Below are positions 24,501-33,119 of a stretch of DNA of 64,000 bases, one piece after another. Within the stretch, counting starts at the first letter, position 1, and each line of letters starts with the position of its first letter. This DNA is from Gymnogyps californianus (Eukaryota > Chordata > Aves > Accipitriformes > Cathartidae): the NCBI RefSeq assembly GCF_018139145.2, contig NC_059485.1:19157698-19221697 (forward strand), written 5' to 3'. Below the pieces are notes generated by a model that saw nothing but the letters and a program-made list of their open reading frames with translations, had not been told where the DNA came from and did not search any database. The position numbers and the translations under genes are program-made.

Positions 24501-27500
24501 GATGGCAGGGGCACGGTCAGGGAAAGTGCCAGCAAACCCTCCCGTCCCAGCCCATCCGCGGGAGCAAAGCAGCGTGGGTCAGTCCTGACTCCGGAGCCAG
24601 CAAGCAAAAGTACAGTGGGGTCTCCAGTCCCTGCAAAGGCCATGCTTGGATCAGCTTGGGGCAGTCAAGACCTGGGTAAAATGAAGCGGAGGTTCCTCCT
24701 CCTCCTCCAGCCTCCTGAGAGGGGCAGGCATTGGACCTCTCCCTCCTCTCCCAGCATGAGAGACCACGCTATACTGGACCGTGTGGTGGGACATGTGGGG
24801 CATGCCTCTTCCCCACTCCCCTGGGAGGCTGGTGAAGGAGTGAAGCTGGCGTACGTGGTGGTAGAAGGCCAGAAGTGAGGACTCGCCCTGCAGGAGGGGG
24901 GCAGAGGAGGATGGGATGCAGAGGAGGGTGGGATGCAGGCTCTGGAGGAGCTTTGCTCCTGAGCTCAGGCATGAAGCCAAGTGTTTTGGAAAGGGCACAC
25001 AGCTGGGAGCTTATTAACAGCCCCGAGCTGCACCCAGAAAACCACGTCTCCTTTTCCTCTAGACTGTTCCACGTGGACCCTGCACCACAGGAGGATGCTG
25101 GAAAGCTTGGGAAGGGTTTTGGTGAGCTCCCTAGAGCAGAACTGCTCCTGCGGCGTCTCTGAGCTCTACCTGCAAGGTTGGTGCCCTGCTCCGCTCACCC
25201 GGTTTGCAGTGCCCTCCTCCCTCACCCACCCACAGCTGCTCGCCATCAGGATGGTCCCTTCTCAAGCCCAGCTTGCAGGCTTGCACTCGAGTGAGGGGAA
25301 CTGGAGGAGACGTGGTGGGTACATGGGATTTCAGCGAGGAGAGCAGGAGAGAGCCTGACACAGGCTGCTTACTAGAGGAAGGGCAAGCTAGAGGGACTGT
25401 GAGGAATGGGAGTCTCTGATGGTGCCTTGAGATGTCTGCCAGACAAACTGAATATCCTAAACCCGCAAAGCAAAAAGCCGTTTGCACTCTAGAGGACTCC
25501 GGTTCTCAACTCTTTCTCTATCAGACTCCTTCAGTGGCCTATACTTATTCGAAGTACCTGGACCAAGAACTCACTTCTGGAAGTCTTAGGGACCTACAGC
25601 TTTTGAGGGATGGGAAGAAATGTTTCCTATTTTTTGGCTGATTTTGTAAGGAAATGAAGGCTTTGCAGTCATGCTTTGTCTCCATTGCCCAAACACCTTT
25701 TTGAGCCTTTGAACAATTTCAGACAACTCTCACCAATGGGTAGAGATGGTGAAGTTACCAAGTGTAGTACAAAGTATTCTGCTGGGTTGGGAGGACAACT
25801 CCAAGTCCCTTTTGTCACCAAAAGAAAGGTTGAGCATGTGCTCAAGTTACCTGCGATACAGCATGGCGGCGTGATTTCAGAGAGGTGGCGAGAAGAGGGT
25901 GAAGAGCATGGGAGCAGGAGGGTGTTACTGGAGCAGGGCATGGGAGCAACGTGTTCCTGAACAGCTGGAGGGTTTCCGACCACCCAAGATCCACTGTTGT
26001 TCCTCCACAGAGCTGAACCTGACGTGCGTGGGCTCCCTGGTGAAGATCTGGGGCCAGGTGTGGGCTCGGCAGCCGGAGCAGCAGCAGTCCATCGAGACCT
26101 GGCGCCAGGGCTTCCTGGCCAGCCCCCACCCCATCTCCGTGGATGGGAGAGTGTTGAAAACCAGTTCTGAGTGCATCACCCCAAAAAATGCACTGTCTGT
26201 GTTGCACAGCGGTGGTGAGTAGGAGGCAAAGCTAAGCACAGCGAGCGGGGCTGGGGCCAGGGACCAAGTCTCTGTGTGAGAGCAGCAATGCAGGGCAAGC
26301 CACCAGGGACCTCTGGTGATGCTTCCCAAACACAGCTGCCTTCTAGAAACTGGTGGGTCATTACGAGAGAGGCAACAACAGTCAGTTCCTCCGGTGTGAT
26401 GGGGTAGTCAGCCTTATCATGCCAATACCACTGGAAGTTTGGGTGTCTAAATCTTCTCGTGAGACTGGGCTTCACCAGGGACCCCCTTGCTTTTGGAGCT
26501 GTTGGACACACAGCCCAGAAGCCCTGAAGCTCAATTGCTCGGAGCAGCAGCTGGCACCCAGACTGGAGCTGGCCAGAGCCGGCACATGACGGGGGGTGCA
26601 GCCAGGGTGGGTAGAAGAGTGGCTCTCCAGGTCAGGAGGCTGGGACAGCCCAACCTGTTGTTGCCCAGAGAAGTTGTGGGTGTCCCATTGTTGGAAGTGT
26701 TCAAGGTCAGGTTGGAGAGGTCTTTGAGCAACCTGATCTAATGAAAGATGTCCCTGCCCACAGCAGGGGGTTGGACTAGATGATCTTTAAGGGTCCCTTC
26801 CAACCCAACCCAACCCAACCCAACCCATTCTGTGACTCTCTGATTCCATGGCCTCCTGGTGGCACCCTGTGCTGGGAAAGGTCATGACTACAATGTTCTG
26901 TCTTTGCCTTTGCACCCTCAGCTTCCTTCCAGGGCTGGGAAATCGCCCTGTTTGTCATGGGATCTCTCCTGCTCGTGTTCTTGTTGATCGGCCTGGCATT
27001 TTACTTCATCAAAAGGTGAGAAACCACCTTCCCATCTGCCTTGCATCTCTCACCCTCTCCTTCGCCAGTGCTTCCTCTCTAATCGCTGCGCAGGGACGTG
27101 CTCTTTCACTCGGGTGAACACCTACATTCAGATGCTGCATCCAAACACTCCAATACGTTGCTCCTAATTTTTGCAGCAAAGCCCCTTTGCTTTTGATGTG
27201 GCAGACTGTAGGTTCTGCAGGATGTTAAGATAGCCACCAATAAAACCATGGATAATGCTAGGCATGTCAGCGGGCACAGTGTAAAGGCCATCAGTCTTAC
27301 AGCATGCTGTGGTGGGAGAGGAAAAAGCTGAAGGCTCGTGGCACGCAAGGGGCAGTGAGAGATGATGCTTTGGCCACAGGGAAGAACTCTGCCTTAGAGC
27401 GGGGTGGAAGCAATGGACAGTTCAGGAGTACCTTGATGGGAAACAGCTTTCACATTATAACGTGACACCACTTTAAATAATTACTTGGCGTTCCCTAACG

Positions 27501-28052
27501 TCAGCAGGCAAACAGCAGCTTAACACTCAGGCTGTATGTTTGTCTGAAATAAATGCTACAGTGGATGGTTTATTTAACCAGCCCAGGTGATTTATTTCCA
27601 TTAATTTTTACTGATCTTCTTTCATCATTGGATAGGGGGCTGATGTGCAAGAGTTAGAAACGAGGAAAGTTCTTAAAATACATTTGGGAAATAGAAAACT
27701 CAGTATGTATTTCTTAAAGGAATTTAAAATATACTGTAAGTCAGATTTAGGGAAGCTCTTTCAGAAACCAGGGTGGTTTTAAGTTGATATACATGTGCCA
27801 GGTGATCGCAGGTGTTCTGCTCCTGGTTTTCCCCAAAACATTAACAGAGACCTTAGGAAACTGTGCCTGCTGAAGGCTGGTCATCCAGCCTCTTCATTTC
27901 AGGTGCAAAGCTGAGATGCAGATTAGCTGCCTTGTGCAAAAGAGCGGAGTGACTGATCTTGCATTTTTCTTTGTCTGTTGCTTTTCAGACATCCCCAAAA
28001 TTACACCAACATCGAAATGAATGACCGCGGGGAGATTGCAGCAGACTTCTAA
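8658..28052 (+). CDS. Membrane protein with tandemly duplicated lamin-tail-like modules
   Basis: The coding exons are 8658-9528, 13358-13574, 18035-18192, 18552-18653, 19452-19649, 20040-20599, 21640-21913, 22610-22820, 24005-24153, 25063-25176, 26011-26214, 26922-27015 and 27989-28052. They join in frame to 1072 codons. The product has a signal peptide (residues 1-23), lamin-tail-like domains from about 38, 220, 533 and 715, one transmembrane helix (about 1027-1049) and a 21-residue cytoplasmic tail. The LLINEVN start, the following EFVELY and the later DGYYLV are typical of lamin tail (LTD) immunoglobulin-like folds. Eight or so N-glycosylation sequons (for example ENITRP, RNITAE, LNLTC) and paired Cys support an extracellular location. 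Residues 38-515 and 533-1019 are a duplication. The start ATG has A at -3 and G at +4. The ligand and function are unknown and I do not recognise a named gene. Lamin-tail calls rest on motif memory. Confidence 0.85.
11250..12465 (-). mobile_element. CR1 LINE fragment (3' end plus part of reverse transcriptase)
   Basis: Lies in the first large intron of the LTD gene, in reverse orientation. Its 3' end is at about 11250. The minus-strand frame 12443-11898 reads typical CR1 reverse transcriptase: [26 protein letters not shown] and PQGSVLGP. The catalytic box reads FVDD instead of the usual FADD, and the 5' part of the element is missing, so it is a dead copy. Confidence 0.92.
12806..12870. repeat. 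TG-rich microsatellite
   Basis: Interrupted GTGTATGTG-type repeat followed by AT-rich sequence, in the same intron. Confidence 0.6.
13358..13574 (+). CDS. LTD gene exon 2 (rest of LTD2)
   Basis: Follows a pyrimidine-rich acceptor (GTGTGCAG) and ends before GTGAGA, phase 2. It carries GGPNAIALY and GLLDAFVYT, matching [10 protein letters not shown] and GLVDALVHK of LTD1. One sequon, ENITRP. Counterpart of exon 8. Confidence 0.85.
14421..17260 (-). mobile_element. Long CR1 LINE, 5' truncated (endonuclease and reverse transcriptase)
   Basis: About 2.8 kb in reverse orientation in the second intron of the LTD gene; the 3' end shows the ATTCTATGATT tail unit at 14421. The minus-strand frame 16185-15076 (369 residues) holds a largely open reverse transcriptase with [27 protein letters not shown] and an intact KFADDTKL box. 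To its left the frame shifts and continues as the RT C-terminal region (15232-14642). Endonuclease pieces lie at 16769-16539 and 17055-16819 ([11 protein letters not shown]) in other frames. Several frameshifts and a missing 5' end show it cannot move on its own. Confidence 0.93.
17540..17615 (-). mobile_element. Short CR1 3'-end fragment
   Basis: TCATAGAATCACAGAATCAT at its left edge, then GTTTGGGTTGGAAGGGACC, the usual CR1 3' terminal sequence in reverse orientation. Only about 75 bp remain. Confidence 0.85.
18035..18192 (+). CDS. LTD gene exon 3 (LTD2 end, Cys-rich)
   Basis: Starts after CTCTTGCAG and ends before GTGGGT, phase 1. It contains VSMSQCNCC and [12 protein letters not shown], matching the Cys-closing end of LTD1. 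It is counterpart of exon 9, which carries [12 protein letters not shown]. Confidence 0.85.
18552..18653 (+). CDS. LTD gene exon 4 (CSCG segment, copy 1)
   Basis: Acceptor TTTCTTAG, donor GTGAGC, phase 1. It codes for a helical stretch ending [13 protein letters not shown]. Exon 10 repeats the pattern as [12 protein letters not shown]. Confidence 0.85.
19452..19649 (+). CDS. LTD gene exon 5 (helical linker, copy 1)
   Basis: Acceptor CTTTTGCAG, donor GTACCA, phase 1. A likely helical, Leu-rich segment with one sequon (RNITAE) and Cys residues near both ends; counterpart of exon 11. It closes the first half of the duplicated ectodomain. Confidence 0.8.
20040..20599 (+). CDS. LTD gene exon 6 (LTD3)
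   Basis: Acceptor TTTCCAAG, donor GTGGGT, phase 0. It codes for residues 516-702. [28 protein letters not shown] and [15 protein letters not shown] parallel LTD1 almost line by line, making this the best preserved repeat. Sequon GNST. Confidence 0.9.
21640..21913 (+). CDS. LTD gene exon 7 (LTD3 end, LTD4 start)
   Basis: Acceptor CCCCGCAG, donor GTGAGG, phase 1. It opens with [12 protein letters not shown] (compare [12 protein letters not shown] in exon 1), then VRISELCL and YRFVELEG start LTD4. Confidence 0.85.
22610..22820 (+). CDS. LTD gene exon 8 (LTD4 middle)
   Basis: Acceptor ATTTCCAG, donor GTGAGG, phase 2. It contains [10 protein letters not shown] and NLVDALVYT, the LTD strand pattern also seen in exons 1, 2 and 6. 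Sequon TNLT. Confidence 0.85.
24005..24153 (+). CDS. LTD gene exon 9 (LTD4 end)
   Basis: Acceptor CTTCTAG, donor GTGAGT, phase 1. [11 protein letters not shown] and [12 protein letters not shown] match the LTD1, LTD2 and LTD3 C-terminal Cys motif. Confidence 0.85.
25063..25176 (+). CDS. LTD gene exon 10 (CSCG segment, copy 2)
   Basis: Acceptor TCCTCTAG, donor GTTGGT (weaker than the rest), phase 1. [12 protein letters not shown] repeats exon 4. Confidence 0.8.
26011..26214 (+). CDS. LTD gene exon 11 (helical linker, copy 2)
   Basis: Acceptor CCTCCACAG, donor GTGAGT, phase 1. It begins [14 protein letters not shown] and holds two Cys, as exon 5 does. Last ectodomain exon before the membrane helix. 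Confidence 0.8.
26583..26848 (+). mobile_element. CR1 3'-end fragment with an expanded CAACC tract
   Basis: Plus orientation, ending in ATTCTGTGACTCTCTGATT. It includes the typical GGTTGGACTAGATGATCTTT region. Between 26800 and 26826 it has about five copies of CCAAC, a local expansion of the family sequence. Confidence 0.9.
26922..27015 (+). CDS. LTD gene exon 12 (transmembrane helix)
   Basis: Acceptor CACCCTCAG, donor GTGAGA, phase 2. It codes for a continuous hydrophobic helix of about 23 residues (residues 1027-1049), followed by a basic Lys/Arg stop-transfer. Confidence 0.9.
27989..28052 (+). CDS. LTD gene exon 13 (cytoplasmic tail and stop)
   Basis: Acceptor GCTTTTCAG. The tail is 21 residues with [13 protein letters not shown] and ends in TAA at 28050-28052. 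YTNI (1056-1059) fits the YxxPhi pattern used for clathrin sorting. No kinase or other signalling domain is present. Confidence 0.9.
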
Positions 28053-29090
28053 TGCTCCCGGGCACAGCTGCAGCGGCAGGGTCTAACAGCACTGGGGCCA
28101 GGCATGTGTCTCTGTGGGGGGCAGACTGGTTGTCCAGCTCCCCCATCCACCGGGGTTGCTGCAAGGACCTGCAAAATGCCCAGGTGTATATATACATATA
28201 TATATATATGTGTGTGTATACAACTCTGTGTGTGTGTATGTATGTATGTATGTGTGTGTGTATACAAATACCTGAATTATTTTTACACTTCTAAATTTTG
28301 ACCTCAGACTCAAGGAGTTCAAAGAAACAGACTGGGGACGACTTCTGCTAGGCACAGTTTGTGCTAAGTATGATGACTAGAAAGAAAGAAGCCTGCTTGG
28401 CTGATGCAGAGGAAGGACATGCTCTGTCTCCTCTCGAGATCCACTGCTGGGTGATGAACCAAGGCCACCCCCCAGCAGACCTTTCCACCCAGCAGGCAAG
28501 TCCAGTTTCTAGTCCCTCTGGACTCCACTGCTGCAGTGAAAGTACATCAGCCCCACTCGAGCCCTTCTCGTCCGGGCAAGGGGGTTCTCAGCATCGTGCC
28601 CCTCTCTGCTTGAGCAGCTCTGTACCACCAGCAGCCTGCACTAGGGAGAGCCCTCGCTGCTGGGGACCACAACCAGGAGGCAGTCCTGCCCAGAAAAAGG
28701 GGTTAGAGGAGAGGCGAATACCCAGCTCATGCCCAGCTGCAACTCTTACTTGTTTGGTCCTGCCCGTATCCTGGCCAGACAGTGGGCAGGAGCAGTGCCA
28801 GACTCCAGATCTGCTGAGAATTTGGAGTGAGGAAGGTGACCTAGGTGGAATCTGCTCAGTAAAAGATTGTTTCTTACACAAGTGTGATGTATCCCTAACG
28901 GTGCAGCGGCTGATGCCAGGCCTCCGGTTGCATCCTTCTTGTGTGGAGCAACGGTCTCACCTCATGGGTTTGAGCACCCTGTGCAGCTCTGCGCATGGTG
29001 GCAGGGCCCAAGACAGATCTAGCCTGCTCGCTGGTGGGGCGAGGGATAGGTAAAATGAAGAAAGAGATCCCACACTGTTTCTGAACCATG
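28053..29090 (+). other. 3' untranslated region of the LTD gene
   Basis: Sequence after the TAA at 28052. It contains a microsatellite (28184-28266). A frame of 230 codons (28361-29053) has no recognised domain and starts with no good context, so I take it as chance. There is no clear AATAAA; AGTAAA near 28858, followed by T/G-rich sequence, is the best poly(A) candidate. Confidence 0.45.
28184..28266. repeat. (TA)n/(TG)n/(TATG)n compound microsatellite
   Basis: GTATATATATACATATATAT, then TGTGTGTG and TATGTATG runs, about 130 bp after the LTD stop codon. Confidence 0.9.
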
Positions 29091-29540
29091 GTGTACATAG
29101 ATTTTTACTGAACAAGGCTCTGCAGAGGGAGGGCACGAAGCATTTCTGTGATTGATCATTACGGCACTGACCCTCATGAGAGGAAGCCTCACATTTTCTT
29201 TGAGATCCACCTCCCCGCTGTGTCTCTCTTAGTTGCATCTTCTACTTGCAGGCAGCCTGCCTGCGCTGCTGAAGTCCATGGGCCACCAGGCAGCTCCAGC
29301 ACCAGCCGGGATGGGCAGCACGGGAGAAGTGAGGCCTCAGCTTTCCATTGCCCTGCCTCTTGTGCCGGGCAGCCCCTTTCAGTCAACAGGGCTGACAACA
29401 TCAGGCACCAGTGACATTCTCTGCTGGGTGCCCCACATAATCCTTAGGCAGCTGCCATAGCCTCTGAGAGGTGGTTCTTCTTCACGGCTTCATCCTGCCG
29501 TCAGCGCAGCAGTGCTAGAGCACGCTGGCGTCACGTGAGG
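29091..29540 (-). other. 3' untranslated region of the HTH gene
   Basis: Sequence after the stop codon on the minus strand. An AGTAAA variant poly(A) signal lies at 29104-29109 (minus strand). The LTD gene ends from the other side at about the same place, so the two transcripts may meet or overlap. Confidence 0.4.
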
Positions 29541-29918
29541 TCAGATGAGCTCCATCTTGAACTGGCTGAAGTTTGGCACGGTGGGCGAGGGTTCGGCCAT
29601 ACTGCTGAAGGGGACGCAGGGCTGGTTCGCTGGCACGGTGCCGTGGCTCACGGTGGAGCTGAGCTGCTGCAGCGTCATCAGCACCTCCTGCTGCAGCCGC
29701 TGCTGGTGCTCCTGCTGGCGCTCCAGGCGGCATTGCCTCTCCAGCACTGCGTGCAGGGCCTGGCTCAGCTTCTGGATCTCCGTCTGTACAGCATCCAGCT
29801 TTTCAGCAATGGCATGGGAGCTGGGAGCAGGGGGAAGCACTGGTCCACCCCAAGCAAGGTTTTGATTTCCAGGACTCACGGGGTGCGGCAGGGCAGTCTG
29901 AGTGCTGGCGTCTTTGAC
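29541..29918 (-). CDS. HTH gene exon 4 (coiled coil and stop)
   Basis: Acceptor CTACTCCAG. Residues 352-476, with a heptad-like coil from HAIAEKLDAVQTEIQKL to MTLQQLSSTVS, then a short conserved-looking end NFSQFKMELI before the stop. Confidence 0.75.
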   Translation of the reverse strand, partial: VKDASTQTALPHPVSPGNQNLAWGGPVLPPAPSSHAIAEKLDAVQTEIQKLSQALHAVLERQCRLERQQEHQQRLQQEVLMTLQQLSSTVSHGTVPANQPCVPFSSMAEPSPTVPNFSQFKMELI

Positions 29919-32140
29919 CTGGAGTAGAGAAGGGAAGGTGAAACATTATCAGCTGCTCCTTGAATGGCGTTTAGCAAGAGAAATATTTATTCTGCACTTA
30001 GCTCCAAGGCATGAGAGAAAGCAGACCTCTAGACCTCACCACGCTCTGAGCTGCACTACATCCCCACCCAGCCCCTATGCCGCTGCTCCACAGGAACTCC
30101 ACGGTGCCCTGCATGCTGTCAGCACGTGCTTAGCCGTCCGGTGGTGGATGCTGCTAGACGGCAGCCAGGCTGCCTGTGCTGATGCTAGGCCTGTGTTTGC
30201 TCTCTGCAGGGACAGAAATAGCATATCCTGGGTTTTTCTTTCCAGTCTCTCCATTTCTTGTATTGCACCCTGAAGCAAAGGGTTGTTCTGCCCCCTGAGA
30301 GGGATCATGTGCTGGTTTTGAACCCCAGGGGAGCCTTTCTCCTGGAAAGGGTGTTGAACAACCTGTGTCCTCTCAAGCAGCTGGCAAGGGCTCTTGACAA
30401 ACACCTGAGTGGGCTGGAGAAGGCATTTGCTGTGTCTGAGCAGAGACAGGGCCGTGGATGAAGGCTCAGCCTGACTCACAATTGTGTTTTGTACCCAGGA
30501 TGCCATGAGAAAGGCAGGTGCCAGCGTCCTGCCATCCTGTGGGGCAACAGCATTGCCTGTCAGTGAAGCCTCCGGAGGTTGGAGCCTGCTCTGAAGGGGT
30601 GAACCTTGAGCACTGGGACAGCCCCATGGCCACACTGCCCTGCTGGCAGTCTACCCAGGGCTGGTCCTGGGACTGCTGGGTCACTTACTTACGTTTGCCC
30701 CATGGCTCGCCACGGCTGTCAGCAGAGCTGGGCTTGGCCATGGGGCTGGCCAGCCGGCTGCATGCTCACCATGGTGGGCAGGGTGGCCGCAGGGACAAGG
30801 ACCTGCCGGGACAACGCATGCATGGCCACAGCCTGGGGGTCTCGTGGCGTGGCGAGGCAGGGGCATATGCGTTAGGGATTATGGCAGCTGGATGGGTCCC
30901 AGAGGGCAGCCGTCCTGGCTGTGTCACCCTGTCCTGGCCTGCCACAGCCCTTCATCTCCTGGTGCGGCACCAAGCCACTCAGCTGCTGGTGTCCTCGTGG
31001 TGGCTTGGGGAACCTCCTGAGCTGGTACTGAAACCAAGCCTTAAAGAGGGGGTCTGTGAGCTGCAGCTTGGAGGCCAATGCTGGCAGAAACTGGCATCGC
31101 CGTGGCCAGCATCGCCCAAGGGCAGCAGTGAGTGCTGGCTGCAGGCGGGTGGGCAGCACGCCCCATGGCCCCAGCGGACAGAAGGGCTTCCCAGACAAGC
31201 TCACCAAGTGCCAGGGTTGAGCATCGCTCGAGAGTGCAGCTAGCAGAGGCTGGGGGGGCATTTCAGGAGCCTTTCATCCCCAATAGCCTGCCCCACCTGC
31301 ATGGTTTAGATGCAGCAGGGTGCTGTGCAGGGCCGTTCCAGCAGGCAGCACCGCACCGGCTCCTGGCCAGAGCAGATGGGCTCTCCCATCCCGCCGTGCT
31401 GCCTGGCGTCCTACCTTTTTCTGCAGGAGAATAGCCCTGTCCACAATCTTCTTCTTCACCATCAGGGCTGGGTTCCTGGCAGGGGGTGCGACCAGCCGCC
31501 CTCGGCTGGGCAGGGGCTGTGGGGGGGTGGCTGGGCCCCCCAGAGTGGGGCAGCTCCCTGGAGCTGAGGGGGTGCCTGTGGAGCCGTCATCGCCTGCAAG
31601 GGACAGCAAGAGAAATGCCTCGAAAGGAGGCCCTTAGGGGCTCCCCGGCAGCGGATGGGGAGCTCTTTCCCCGGCCCAGCACTGCCGGGGGTGGCCATGG
31701 TGGCAACTCCCCGCGGGGAGCCAGGCCTTACCGTTCCCGGGGGGCAGTCCCACGGGCAGGGCCTCCTCGAGCTGCCCGCCGTCCTTGCAGAGTGAGGCCA
31801 CGCTAACGATCTGGATGCCCTCCTTGGTGTCTTGGCCCCCAGCGGGGCAGGGCACCCGGCTGCCCGTGGGGCCCCCGCTGGGCATTGCGGGGGGCCGGGT
31901 ACCCGGAGGCTTGGGTGGCTCAGCCTCGCGCCCCCGCAGTGGGGGCCAGGGCTGGTCCCCGTCCCAGCCAGCTTCCGCCAACCCCGGCTCCACACTTTTC
32001 CGCTTGAGGAAGAGGTACACGGCCTGCGGCGTCACGCGGATGTCGTCCAGCTCCAGCACCTTCTTGATCTTGCGGAAGCTCAGCCCTGCCCTGCGCAGCT
32101 CCACAATCCTCCTCTTGGCGTGGTCGTCCAGCCGGCCCAT
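29541..32140 (-). CDS. Helix-turn-helix and coiled-coil protein, unnamed
   Basis: Four minus-strand exons give 1431 coding bases, 476 residues plus stop: 32140-31732, 31593-31415, 30590-30126 and 29918-29541. Residues about 5-50 form a compact basic helix-turn-helix (KRRIVELRRAGLSFRKIKKV, then VTPQAVYLFLKRK), resembling the DNA-binding end of Tc1/mariner transposases. A Pro/Ala/Gly-rich middle follows, then a basic patch (VKKKIVDRAILLQKK) at the end of exon 2. Residues about 386-444 are a Leu/Gln-rich coiled coil. There is no transposase catalytic domain. It is probably a nuclear DNA-binding or oligomerising protein, by inference. The start ATG has A-type context (GAGCAATGGGC). The donor ending exon 3 (30126, CAC then GTGCTG) is weak and the least sure point. 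I do not recognise the gene. Confidence 0.65.
30126..30590 (-). CDS. HTH gene exon 3 (middle region)
   Basis: Acceptor CACCCCTTCAG. The frame joins phase 0 to phase 0 on both sides. It includes LQGAIQEMERLERKTQDMLF, a likely helix. The right-hand donor is weak; an alternative end further up (CAG then GTGTTTGTC near 30410) cannot be excluded. Confidence 0.5.
31415..31593 (-). CDS. HTH gene exon 2 (Pro-rich, basic end)
   Basis: Acceptor CCCTTGCAG, donor GTAGGA. Residues 137-196; ends VKKKIVDRAILLQKK, a likely helix with nuclear-localisation-like basic residues. Confidence 0.7.
31732..32140 (-). CDS. HTH gene exon 1 (DNA-binding helix-turn-helix)
   Basis: Codes for residues 1-136. Ends in phase 1 at a good donor (GTAAGG on the minus strand). 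The first 50 residues are the helix-turn-helix; the remainder is Pro/Gly-rich, with KEGIQIVSVASLCKDGG near its end. Confidence 0.8.
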
Positions 32141-33114
32141 TGCTCCCGGCACCCCTCCTGCGCCCGGCACCTACATCCCTGGAGCGCAGCCGCTGCGGGG
32201 ACACCGGCAGCCCCCCAGGCAGCACTGAGCCCCGTGATGGTGCTCGGGCTCTGCTAGTGCCCTGCCGCCAGGCTGCCAGCCCCGGCCATGCGTCCACACA
32301 GCGCCATCCCCACCTTCCAGCAGTGACCTGGTTCCCAGCCGGAGAGGAGGAAGGAGGCAGCTCTTCCCACCAGGGCGACTAGGGACGGCCCAAAACCTGT
32401 CCTGCACTCACACGGAGCCCCCTCAGAGCAGTGGGTCCAGCCTGGTCCCCCGGTCCGCCAAGGGCACAGAAGATGGTAACGGGCTTGGCTTTGCCCTGTG
32501 TCCCAAACTGGACATCGATTCCCCACTGCCAGCAGCCCAGTGAGGAATCAGGAGTGGTCAGGATCCCGAGCAGCAGCTCAGTATCCCAGGAAGCTCGGTG
32601 CGAGCAAGCGGCAGTTCATCGCACGAGGCTGGCAGGTCCTCGCCGGAGCCTCACGTCTCCTTGGTAGCCTGGAAGGTTACGGCGAGCAGAACTGGGGATG
32701 TCCACGTTGACAACTACTGCGTGGAAACTGTTGGTGCTGCAGAGCCTGCCCTTCGGGTCTGGAGCCAACACTGTCCCGTACCTTTGGGAGAAGCAAAAGC
32801 AACCATTTATATACCAGTTGTAAAGAAGGCACAACTATAAACATAATGACTGTACCTCCTGTGCTTCCCCTTTCTCCCCACGCGCACAGCCTTGGCTGGT
32901 GGTGTCAGTCAGGGGACGGTGGCTCAGGACGTGGTCACACTCGCTGTGCATGCGCGGGTGGTGTAGCAGGGACTGCGCTGCTGGTATGGCCCCTGCACGC
33001 GTGTCTCCTCTGGGTCACACCCCGCAGCAAAGCAATGTGGCGGGACCAGCCCCTTCCCTTGCTGCAGGCATCACGGTGGGGCCAGGTCAGGATGGACAGT
33101 GCTTGGAGTTGTGT
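32141..33114 (-). promoter_or_regulatory. Upstream region of the HTH gene
   Basis: GC-rich up to about 32300 and mixed beyond. It would hold the 5' untranslated sequence and promoter of the HTH gene. No TATA box or exon was identified with confidence. Confidence 0.3.
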
Positions 33115-33119
33115 ATCTG

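Noticed and set aside
26800..26826. Interstitial telomere repeat
   Set aside because: The unit is CCAAC, not TTAGGG/CCCTAA, and it lies within a CR1 tail.
28361..29053. 230-codon plus-strand frame after the LTD stop
   Set aside because: Lies in the 3' UTR, has no domain and no splice context.
30518..31243. 241-codon plus-strand frame
   Set aside because: Antisense to and between exons of the HTH gene; no domain.
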